Shown in pieces: positions 27,428 to 34,305 of a stretch of 64,000 bases of DNA. How positions within the stretch are numbered: the stretch's first letter is position 1; the number at the start of each line of letters is the position of its first letter. The DNA is from Pseudomonas putida (GTDB lineage Bacteria > Pseudomonadota > Gammaproteobacteria > Pseudomonadales > Pseudomonadaceae): contig NZ_MINI01000038.1 in the NCBI RefSeq assembly GCF_002906855.1, positions 1,612,001 through 1,676,000 on the forward strand. The letters are read 5' to 3'. Made by a program: the position numbers and the translations under genes. Under the pieces are notes generated by a model. The model did no database searches, had not been told where the DNA came from, and saw nothing but the letters and a program-made list of their open reading frames with translations.

Positions 27428-27580
27428 CTAGATCATGCCTAGCAGCAACAGCACCAGCAGAATCACCAGCACCACGCCGACGATGCCAGACGGGCCATAG
27501 CCCCAGCTGCGCGAGTGCGGGAAGACCGGTAAGCCACCAATCAGCAGAAGGATCAGGATGATGATGAGAATCGTGGTCAT
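27428..27580 (-). CDS. DUF3309-type 50-residue membrane protein
   Basis: Read directly from the minus strand: ATG at 27580, TAG at 27428, 50 codons. The protein is two hydrophobic segments (MTTILIIILILLLIGGLPVF and GIVGVVLVILLVLLLLGMI) joined by the conserved turn PHSRSWGYGPSG. This pattern is that of the very short DUF3309 proteins common in Proteobacteria. AAGGA lies seven bases before the ATG. Its function is unknown; relatives are often stress-induced, which is inference here. Confidence 0.8.
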   Translation of the reverse strand: MTTILIIILILLLIGGLPVFPHSRSWGYGPSGIVGVVLVILLVLLLLGMI

Positions 27581-27669
27581 GACGGAGTCCTTGCGTGGTT
27601 GAGGGTCAAGGGCCTCGGACTGCTGGCCTCTTGTAAATTCGGACCGACGCCGCTTGCGAAAGATTCCAT

Positions 27670-27733
27670 CTGTTTGGTCAGTACCGGCCTCTTCGCGGGC
27701 AAGCCTGCGAAGAGGCCGGTACTGACCAAACAG
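27670..27733. repeat. 64-bp almost perfect palindrome (REP-derived)
   Basis: Left arm 27670-27696 and right arm 27707-27733 are exactly complementary over 27 bp. The ten central bases can continue pairing almost to the centre. The middle resembles a REP core (CGCGGGCAAGCCTGCG), but the outer TGGTCAGTACCGGCC part is also mirrored. It lies between the DUF3309 gene and the SDR gene. Confidence 0.85.
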
Positions 27734-27828
27734 TCATGCCCGCCCATTCACTATCCTGATGAATCCTGCCTCTGGCCAAGGCCTTGATTAGACTCGTTGC
27801 ACAACCTGTCAGAACAAGGCGTGCCACC

Positions 27829-28638
27829 ATGCAAAACCGCATCATGATCACTGGCGCCGGCTCCGGCCTCGGTCGCGAGATCGCCCTGCGCTGGGCACGC
27901 GAGGGCTGGCGCCTGGCGCTGGCCGATGTCAACGAAGCGGGCCTGCGCGAAACCCTGGAGTTAGTGCGTGCAGCAGGCGGCGAGGGCTTCGTCCAGCGCT
28001 GCGACGTACGCGACTACAGCCAGCTCACCGCCCTGGCCCAGGCCTGCGAAGAAAGGTTCGGCGGCATCGATGTGGTCGTCAACAACGCCGGTGTCGCCTC
28101 GGGCGGCTTCTTCGCCGAGCTGTCACTGGAAGACTGGGACTGGCAGATCGCGGTCAACCTGATGGGGGTGGTCAAGGGCTGCAAGGCGTTCCTGCCGCAG
28201 CTCGAGCGCAGCAAGGGGCGTATCATCAACGTCGCCTCCATGGCAGCGCTGATGCAGGGCCCGGGGATGAGCAACTACAATGTGGCCAAGGCCGGCGTGT
28301 TGGCGCTGTCGGAAAGCCTGCTGGTGGAATTGCGCCAGCTTGAAGTTGCCGTGCACTGCGTATGCCCGTCGTTCTTCCAGACCAACCTGCTCGATTCCTT
28401 CCGCGGGCCGAACCCGGCGATGAAGGCCCAGGTCGGCAAGCTGCTGGAAGGATCGCCGATCAGCGCGGCGGATATTGCCGACTACATCCACCAGCAGGTG
28501 GCGGCGGGTGAGTTTCTGATCCTGCCCCATGAGGCCGGGCGCCAGGCCTGGCAGCTCAAACGTCAGGCACCGGAGCGGCTGTACGACGAGATGGCGGACA
28601 TGGCGGTGAAGATGCGAGCCAAGGCGCAGCCGCGCTGA
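27829..28638 (+). CDS. Short-chain dehydrogenase/reductase
   Basis: A 269-residue classical SDR. The cofactor loop is TGAGSGLG (about 7-14), then NNAG (about 85-88), the catalytic Ser in INVASMAAL, and YNVAK (Tyr and Lys). ATG 27829 is preceded by AAGG; the longer in-frame extension to 27784 runs through non-coding sequence. It is monocistronic between a palindrome and the rsmI leader. The substrate is unknown. Confidence 0.9.
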   Translation: MQNRIMITGAGSGLGREIALRWAREGWRLALADVNEAGLRETLELVRAAGGEGFVQRCDVRDYSQLTALAQACEERFGGIDVVVNNAGVASGGFFAELSLEDWDWQIAVNLMGVVKGCKAFLPQLERSKGRIINVASMAALMQGPGMSNYNVAKAGVLALSESLLVELRQLEVAVHCVCPSFFQTNLLDSFRGPNPAMKAQVGKLLEGSPISAADIADYIHQQVAAGEFLILPHEAGRQAWQLKRQAPERLYDEMADMAVKMRAKAQPR

Positions 28639-28643
28639 CTGTA

Positions 28644-28762
28644 GGATCTGTCTGTAGGAGAAATTACCGGCCCCTGTAGGTTCGCTCTTAATTGCTGGCG
28701 AAGCATTGTCCAGACGAATATCCCCAAGCACTCTGCGGTTTTTTCCTGTTGAGAGGACCGGA
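28644..28762 (+). promoter_or_regulatory. rsmI leader with four GGA motifs
   Basis: GGA triplets, the core of CsrA/RsmA binding sites, occur at 28644, 28657, 28755 and 28760. The last two lie in the ribosome-binding region GAGAGGACCGGAGC. This arrangement would suit autoregulation or cross-regulation by Rsm proteins, but no structure was computed. Confidence 0.4.
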
Positions 28763-28764
28763 GC

Positions 28765-28953
28765 ATGTTGGTGATCGGGCGTGAAGTCGGTGAAGTCATC
28801 ACCATTGGTGACGATATTCGGATCAAGGTGGTGGAATCGCGCAATGGCATGGTGCGCTTTGGCGTGGAAGCCCCGCGCAAGGTGCCGGTGCACCGGGCCG
28901 AAGTCTATCGACGGATCAAGGCGGCGCAGGCGCGCAAGGCTGATCAGCCCTGA
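28765..28953 (+). CDS. rsmI: CsrA/RsmA-family RNA-binding regulator, RsmI type
   Basis: A 62-residue post-transcriptional regulator that binds GGA motifs in mRNA leaders. It keeps the core GEVITIGDDIRIKVV and the C-terminal PRKVPVHRAEVYRRI with the RNA-contact Arg (VHRAEVY). It starts MLVIGREVGE rather than the MLILTR of RsmA and RsmE. That divergent start matches the third paralogue of P. putida (RsmI). GAGAGGACCGGAGC precedes ATG 28765. It is monocistronic. Confidence 0.93.
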   Translation: MLVIGREVGEVITIGDDIRIKVVESRNGMVRFGVEAPRKVPVHRAEVYRRIKAAQARKADQP

Positions 28954-28961
28954 TCAGCCTG

Positions 28962-29016
28962 TAGCGGCCTCTTCGCGGCGGTTCGGCGCCCCGACAAGCC
29001 CGCGAAGCGGTCGGGC
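28962..29016. repeat. Degenerate REP-like hairpin between rsmI and yheU
   Basis: Imperfect inverted repeat with REP pieces (TGTAGCGGCCTCTTCGCG and CCCGCGAAGCGGTCGGGCC). It separates convergent genes and probably works as a terminator for rsmI. Confidence 0.6.
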
Positions 29017-29019
29017 CTG

Positions 29020-29247
29020 TCAGTCGAGCAGCTCGCGGGGCACATCATGTTTGGCCAGCAGCTGGCACTGCTGGCTCTCAGGGTCGAACAGGATGAACGC
29101 CTGGCCCTTGGCCAATGCCTGGCGCACCCGCAGCACGCGGGTTTCCAGCGGGGTATCGTCGCCGTTGTCGGTGCCGTCGCGGGTGACGAAGTCCTCGATC
29201 AGGCGGGTCAGGGTTTCGGCTTGCAGTTGGTCGTAGGGGATCAGCAT
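29020..29247 (-). CDS. yheU: UPF0270 protein YheU
   Basis: A 75-residue soluble protein of the UPF0270 family, recognised by MLIPYDQLQAETLTRLIEDF and the central TRDGTDNG. The molecular function is not known. It has its own start and faces rsmI. Confidence 0.9.
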   Translation of the reverse strand: MLIPYDQLQAETLTRLIEDFVTRDGTDNGDDTPLETRVLRVRQALAKGQAFILFDPESQQCQLLAKHDVPRELLD

Positions 29248-29302
29248 GGGCAGCGCACGGTGTTGTTCAGGAATCCCTGCATGCTACGCGATTCCATGGC
29301 CA

Positions 29303-30487
29303 TCAGCTTTTGTTTCCTACCAGGCTGTCCACCGCCGGCACGCGGGTGTCGCTCTCCATCTGCGCATCGTGCTCCAGCTGGTGGCTGAACCGCTCGAGCG
29401 AGGCATTGGCCGGTTGCGAGTCGCTGGCGAACACCGGTGGGCTCAGCAGGTAGGCCGAGAGCAGGCGGCTGAGCGCGGCCAGGCTGTCGATATGCGTCCG
29501 TTCGTAGCCATGGGTGGCATCGCAGCCGAACGCCACCAGCGCGGTGCGGATGTCGTGCCCGGCTGTTACGGCCGAGTGCGCATCGCTGAAATAGTAACGG
29601 AACAGGTCGCGGCGCACCGGCACATCCTGGTCGCCGGCCAGCTTCAGCAGGTGGCGTGACAGGTGGTAATCGTACGGCCCGGAAGAGTCCTGCATGGCTA
29701 CGCTCACCGCATGCTCGCTGGAGGCCTGGCCGGGGGCGACCGGGGCGATGTCGATGCCGACGAACTCACTGACGTCCCAGGGCAGGGCGGCGGCGGCGCC
29801 AGAGCCGGTTTCTTCGGTGATGGTGAACAGCGGGTGGCAGTCGATCAGCGGCTGGCGGCCGCTTTCCACCACCGCCTTGAGTGCCGCCAGCAGGGCTGCC
29901 ACGCCGGCCTTGTCGTCCAGGTGTCGGGCGCTGATGTGGCCGCTTTCGGTGAACTCCGGCAGCGGGTCGAAGGCGACGAAGTCACCAATGGCAATGCCCA
30001 GCGCTTCACAATCGGCGCGGGTGGTGCAGTAGGCATCCAGGCGCACTTCGACGTGTTCCCAGCTGATCGGCATCTGGTCGATCGCGGTATTGAAGGCGTG
30101 CCCGCTGGCCATCAGCGGCAGGACGCTGCCGCGGAACACACCAGTGTCGGTGAACACGCTGACCCGGCTGCCCTCGGCGAAGCGGCTCGACCAGCAGCCC
30201 ACCGGGGCCAGGGCCAGGCGGCCATTGTCCTGCAACTGGCGCACGCTGGCGCCGATAGTGTCGAGGTGGGCCGAGACGGCGCGGTCGGGCGAACTCTGCC
30301 GGCCCTTGAGGGTAGCGCGGATGGTCCCGCGGCGGGTCAGTTCGAAGGGGATGCCCAGTTCGTCGAGGCGTTCGGCCACATAGCGCACGATGGTGTCGGT
30401 GAAACCGGTCGGGCTGGGGATGGCGAGCATTTCCAGCAGGACGCGCTTCATGTAGTCGAGGTCGGGTTCCAGGTGTCGTTCGGTCAT
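29303..30487 (-). CDS. M42-like peptidase of the NAGGN osmolyte system
   Basis: A 394-residue metallopeptidase of the M42/M20-like type that regularly travels with the N-acetylglutaminylglutamine amide (NAGGN) genes. Metal ligands are seen in SAHLDT (His74, Asp76), ARHLDDKAG, TEETGSG, GIDIAP and YFSDAHSAV. The CDATHGYERTH segment is conserved near the end. ATG 30487 follows AGAGGACTCCCA; the open frame upstream runs into a REP pair and is not coding. It is downstream of ngg with a REP pair in between. A role in turnover or processing of the dipeptide is inferred from linkage. Confidence 0.88.
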   Translation of the reverse strand: MTERHLEPDLDYMKRVLLEMLAIPSPTGFTDTIVRYVAERLDELGIPFELTRRGTIRATLKGRQSSPDRAVSAHLDTIGASVRQLQDNGRLALAPVGCWSSRFAEGSRVSVFTDTGVFRGSVLPLMASGHAFNTAIDQMPISWEHVEVRLDAYCTTRADCEALGIAIGDFVAFDPLPEFTESGHISARHLDDKAGVAALLAALKAVVESGRQPLIDCHPLFTITEETGSGAAAALPWDVSEFVGIDIAPVAPGQASSEHAVSVAMQDSSGPYDYHLSRHLLKLAGDQDVPVRRDLFRYYFSDAHSAVTAGHDIRTALVAFGCDATHGYERTHIDSLAALSRLLSAYLLSPPVFASDSQPANASLERFSHQLEHDAQMESDTRVPAVDSLVGNKS

Positions 30488-30503
30488 TGGGAGTCCTCTT
30501 TTC

Positions 30504-30593
30504 CTGTGCCGGCCCTTCTGCGGGGCAAGCCCGCTCCTACAGGGGGGGCGATAACCTGTATGAGTGGGCTTGTCCCGCGAAAGGGCCGGCACT
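30504..30593. repeat. REP pair between ngg and the M42 peptidase gene
   Basis: Two inverted, imperfect REP units (about 30507-30541 and 30555-30593) lie inside the osmolyte operon. They could attenuate or differentially stabilise the two messages. Confidence 0.87.
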
Positions 30594-30596
30594 GTG

Positions 30597-32342
30597 TTAC
30601 GCCAAAGCCCGGCTATGCGGGAACAGCAGGTCGACAAACCGCTCAGCCGTGGGCTGCGGTTCATGGTTGGCCAGGCCGGCCCGCTCGTTGGCTTCGATGA
30701 TCACGTAATCCGGGTGCTCGGCATCGCGGACCATGAAATCCAGGCCCACCACCGGGATCTCCAGCGCCCGCGCCGCGCGCACCGCGGCATCGGCCAGCAC
30801 CGGGTGCAGGCGCTCGGTGACGTCTTCCAGGGTGCCACCGGTATGCAGGTTGGCCGTGCGCCGCACCGCCAGGCGCTGCCCGGCCGGCAGCACATCGTCG
30901 TAGCCCAGGCCCACGCCGCGCAGGGTGCGCTCGGTCTCGTCGTCCAGCGGGATGCGGCTTTCGCCACCGGTTGCCGCCTGGCGCCGACGGCTCTGCGCCT
31001 CGATCAACTGGCGGATGTTGTGCTTGCCATCACCGATAACCTGGGCCGGGTGGCGAATCGCTGCTGCCACTACTTCATAGCCGATCACCAGGATGCGCAG
31101 GTCGCTGCCGGCATGGAAGCTCTCCAGCAGCACGCGGCTGTCGAAGCGGCGGGCGTTTTCCACGGCCTGGGTCACGTCCTCGATGCAGGTGAGATTGACC
31201 GCCACGCCCTGGCCCTGTTCGCCATCCACCGGCTTGACCACCACCGCGCCATGCTCGTCGAGAAACGCCAGGTTGTCGTCGGCGTTGCCGGCCAATTGCT
31301 GCGCCGGCACCTGCAACCCGGCGCTGTGCAGGGCATGCTGGGTCAGGCGCTTGTCCTGGCACAGGGTCATGGTCACGGCGCTGGTCAGGTCGCTCAGCGA
31401 CTCGCGGCAGCGAATCCGGCGGCCGCCGAGGCTGAGGGTGAACAGGCCGCCAGCCGCATCGTCTACTTGCACCTCGATACCCCGGCGCAAGGCTTCGTCG
31501 ACAATGATGCGGGCGTAGGGGTTCAGGCCGGCTTCCGGGCCGGGGCCGAGAAACAGCTGCTGGTTGATGCCATTCCTGCGCTTGACCGCAAAGGTCGGCA
31601 GGTTGCGGAACCCGAGCTTCTCGTACAAGCGCTTGGCCTGGCGGTTGTCGTGCAGCACCGACAGGTCCAGATACGCCAGGCCACGGCTCATGAAGTGTTC
31701 GATCAGATGACGCACCAGCACCTCACCGACGCCCGGGCGGGTGCATTGCGGGTCTACTGCCAGGCACCACAGGCTGCTGCCGTGCTCGGGGTCGTCGAAC
31801 GCCTTGCTGTGGTTCAGGCCCATGACACTGCCGATCACCGCGCCGCTGTCTTCATCCTCGGCCAGCCAGTACACCGGGCCTCCAAGGTGGCGCGGGGTGA
31901 GCAGGTCGGGGTCGACCGGTAGCATGCCGCGGGCCTGGTACAGGGTGTTGATCGCCTGCCAGTCGCCGGGGTTCTGCGCCCGGCGCACGCGGAAGCCGCG
32001 GAACACCCGCTGCGCCGGGCGGTAGTCGGTGAACCACAGGCGCAGGGTGTCGGAGGGGTCGAGGAACAGTTGCTGCGGCGCCTGGGCCAACAGCTGCTGG
32101 GGGGCGGCCACGTACAAAGCGATGTCGCGTTCGCCGGGGCGTTCGTCCTGTAGCGCGGCGGCCAGGCTGGCGGGGACCGGGTAGGTGTGGCCGATCAGCA
32201 GCCGCCCCCAGCCACAGTGCAAGGCACGCGGCTGGTCGTGGGGCTCGCTGCCGTCGCCGGCCAGGCGCGCCTGCAGGCGCTCGTAAGACGGCGCCTGGCC
32301 GCGCAGCAGGCGCTGACCGTAAGCGATCTCGTGGGCTTTCAT
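30597..32342 (-). CDS. ngg: N-acetylglutaminylglutamine synthetase (GNAT + ATP-grasp)
   Basis: A 581-residue two-domain enzyme of NAGGN synthesis. The N-terminal half holds a GNAT acetyltransferase fold (about 110-235, with LWCLAVDPQCTRPGVGEVL as acetyl-CoA loop). The C-terminal half is an ATP-grasp ligase (about 300-575, with VVVKPVDGEQGQGVAVN and the late VVGLDFMV/IIEANERAG metal motifs). It acetylates glutamine and joins it to a second glutamine. ATG 32342 has AAGGA nine bases upstream and lies three bases after the asnO stop, so the two are cotranscribed. Confidence 0.92.
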   Translation of the reverse strand: MKAHEIAYGQRLLRGQAPSYERLQARLAGDGSEPHDQPRALHCGWGRLLIGHTYPVPASLAAALQDERPGERDIALYVAAPQQLLAQAPQQLFLDPSDTLRLWFTDYRPAQRVFRGFRVRRAQNPGDWQAINTLYQARGMLPVDPDLLTPRHLGGPVYWLAEDEDSGAVIGSVMGLNHSKAFDDPEHGSSLWCLAVDPQCTRPGVGEVLVRHLIEHFMSRGLAYLDLSVLHDNRQAKRLYEKLGFRNLPTFAVKRRNGINQQLFLGPGPEAGLNPYARIIVDEALRRGIEVQVDDAAGGLFTLSLGGRRIRCRESLSDLTSAVTMTLCQDKRLTQHALHSAGLQVPAQQLAGNADDNLAFLDEHGAVVVKPVDGEQGQGVAVNLTCIEDVTQAVENARRFDSRVLLESFHAGSDLRILVIGYEVVAAAIRHPAQVIGDGKHNIRQLIEAQSRRRQAATGGESRIPLDDETERTLRGVGLGYDDVLPAGQRLAVRRTANLHTGGTLEDVTERLHPVLADAAVRAARALEIPVVGLDFMVRDAEHPDYVIIEANERAGLANHEPQPTAERFVDLLFPHSRALA

Positions 32343-32345
32343 CGG

Positions 32346-34133
32346 TCAGATTCCTTGTTCGCTGAGCCACAGGTTCAGGGCCGCCAGCTGCCACAGCTTG
32401 GAGCCGCGCAGCGGGGTGAGCTGGCCGTGCGGGTTGCTCAGCAGGCGGTCGAGCATCGCCGGGTTGAACAGGCCGCGGTCCTGGCTCGGGTCGGTCAGCA
32501 GGTCGCGCACCCAGCCCAGGGTCGCGCCTTCCAGGTGCTTGAGGCCGGGCACCGGGAAGTAGCCCTTCTTGCGGTCGATCACCTCGTGGGGGATCACCCG
32601 CCGTGCAGCCTGCTTGAGCACCTGCTTGCCGCCGTCGGGCAGCTTGAAGCGGGCTGGAATGCGCGCCGACAGCTCGACCAGGCGGTAGTCGAGGAACGGC
32701 GTGCGCGCCTCCAGGCCCCAGGCCATGGTCATGTTGTCGACCCGTTTGACCGGGTCGTCGACCAGCATCACCGTGCTGTCCAGGCGCAAGGCCTTGTCCA
32801 CGGCATCGGCTGCACCGGGGCGGGCGAAGTGCTCGCGGACGAAATCGCCGGCGGCGTCCGTTTCCAGCAGCCAAGGGGCCTGGACCGTGTCGCGGTACTC
32901 GTCATGGCTGCGGTCGAAGAAGGCGTCACGGTAGGCGGCGAAGGCATCGTCGGCACCGTCCACTTTCGGGTACCAGTGGTAGCCGGCGAACAGCTCGTCG
33001 GCACCCTGGCCACTCTGCACGCCCTTGCAATGCTTGGCCACCTCCCGCGACAGCAGGTAGAAGGCGATGCAGTCGTGACTGACCATCGGTTCGCTCATGG
33101 CGCGGAAGGCAGCCGGCAACTGGTCGATGATCTCGTGTTCGGCAATGCGCAGCTGGTGGTGGCGGGTGCCGTAATGCTTGGCGATCAGGTCGGAATACTG
33201 GAACTCGTCACCGCGTTCGCCGCCGGCATCCTCGAAGCCGATGGAGAAGGTCGACAGGTCGTCCACGCCGACCTCGCGCAGCAGGCCGACCAGCAGGCTG
33301 GAGTCGACACCGCCAGACAGCAGTACACCGACGTCCACGGCGGCGCGCTGGCGGATCGCCACGGCATCGCGGGTGGCGTCGAGCACACGGGTGGTCCAGT
33401 CTTCCAGGTCGAGGTCGCGTTCGTCCAGGTTGGGGCCGTACTTCAGCTGCCACCAGGTCTGGCGCTCGACTTCACCGTGCTGGTCGATGCGCATCCAGGT
33501 GCCGGGTTCGAGCTTCTGCACATTGGCCAGCAGCGTGCGCGGAGCAGGCACCACAGCATGGAAGTTGAGGTAGTGGTTGAGCGCCACCGGGTCGATCATC
33601 GGATCGATGTCGCCACCCTTGAGCAGCGCCGGCAGGGTCGAGGCGAAGCGCAGGCGTTCGCCGTTGCGCGACAGATACAGCGGCTTGACGCCGAGGCGGT
33701 CGCGGGCCAGGAACAGGCGCTGGTTGTCGCGCTCCCAGATGGCCAGGGCGAACATGCCGTTGAGCTTGGGCAGCAAAGCGGCGCCCCAGGCGTGGTAGCC
33801 CTTGAGCAACACCTCGGTGTCGCCTTCGGACCAGAAGCTGTAGCCCAGGTCCTGCAGCTCCTGGCGCAGTTCGGGGAAGTTGTAGATGGCGCCGTTGAAG
33901 GCCAGCGACAGGCCCAGGGTGTTATCGACCATCGGCTGTGCCGAACCGTCCGACAGGTCCATGATCTTCAGCCGGCGGTGGCCGAGGGCGATCGGACCCT
34001 GGCTATGGAAGCCCCAGGCATCGGGGCCGCGGGGCGCCAGGTGATGGGTGATGCGCTCTACCGCAGCCAGGTCGGCTGGGCGAGGGGCTTGGTCGATGGG
34101 GGTGAAACGCAACTCTCCTGCTAATCCGCACAT
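32346..34133 (-). CDS. asnO: N-acetylglutaminylglutamine amidotransferase (asparagine synthase family)
   Basis: A 595-residue class II glutamine amidotransferase. Cys2 is the N-terminal nucleophile (MCGLAGELRF), followed by RGPDAWG and FNGAIYN. The synthetase half contains the PP-loop LLSGGVDSSLL (about 275) and later SGQGADELF. It amidates the N-acetylglutaminylglutamine dipeptide to the final osmolyte NAGGN. AAGGA lies three bases before the ATG. It is the first gene of the asnO-ngg-peptidase unit, which protects against salt stress in pseudomonads and rhizobia (established for homologues). Confidence 0.93.
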   Translation of the reverse strand: MCGLAGELRFTPIDQAPRPADLAAVERITHHLAPRGPDAWGFHSQGPIALGHRRLKIMDLSDGSAQPMVDNTLGLSLAFNGAIYNFPELRQELQDLGYSFWSEGDTEVLLKGYHAWGAALLPKLNGMFALAIWERDNQRLFLARDRLGVKPLYLSRNGERLRFASTLPALLKGGDIDPMIDPVALNHYLNFHAVVPAPRTLLANVQKLEPGTWMRIDQHGEVERQTWWQLKYGPNLDERDLDLEDWTTRVLDATRDAVAIRQRAAVDVGVLLSGGVDSSLLVGLLREVGVDDLSTFSIGFEDAGGERGDEFQYSDLIAKHYGTRHHQLRIAEHEIIDQLPAAFRAMSEPMVSHDCIAFYLLSREVAKHCKGVQSGQGADELFAGYHWYPKVDGADDAFAAYRDAFFDRSHDEYRDTVQAPWLLETDAAGDFVREHFARPGAADAVDKALRLDSTVMLVDDPVKRVDNMTMAWGLEARTPFLDYRLVELSARIPARFKLPDGGKQVLKQAARRVIPHEVIDRKKGYFPVPGLKHLEGATLGWVRDLLTDPSQDRGLFNPAMLDRLLSNPHGQLTPLRGSKLWQLAALNLWLSEQGI

Positions 34134-34259
34134 AAGTCCTTACCGGTTTTTCCGTTGGGGAATGAGTGCCCCGGATTAGGGCACCCTGTAAGGAACTGAC
34201 CCGTGTGGTTTGTGGGAGTTTTAGATCGATCTGTTATAACGATCGGTATCTGCCTGTTC

Positions 34260-34299
34260 TGGAAGCGGGCTTGTCTCGCGAAGGGCTGCGCAGCAGCCC
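34260..34299. repeat. Single REP unit and hairpin downstream of mnmC side
   Basis: One REP half (GAAGCGGGCTTGTCTCGCGAA) is followed by a small GC hairpin (GGGCTGCGCAGCAGCCC). No partner unit is present. It lies between the asnO start and the mnmC stop. Confidence 0.7.
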
Positions 34300-34305
34300 A
34301 ATCTG

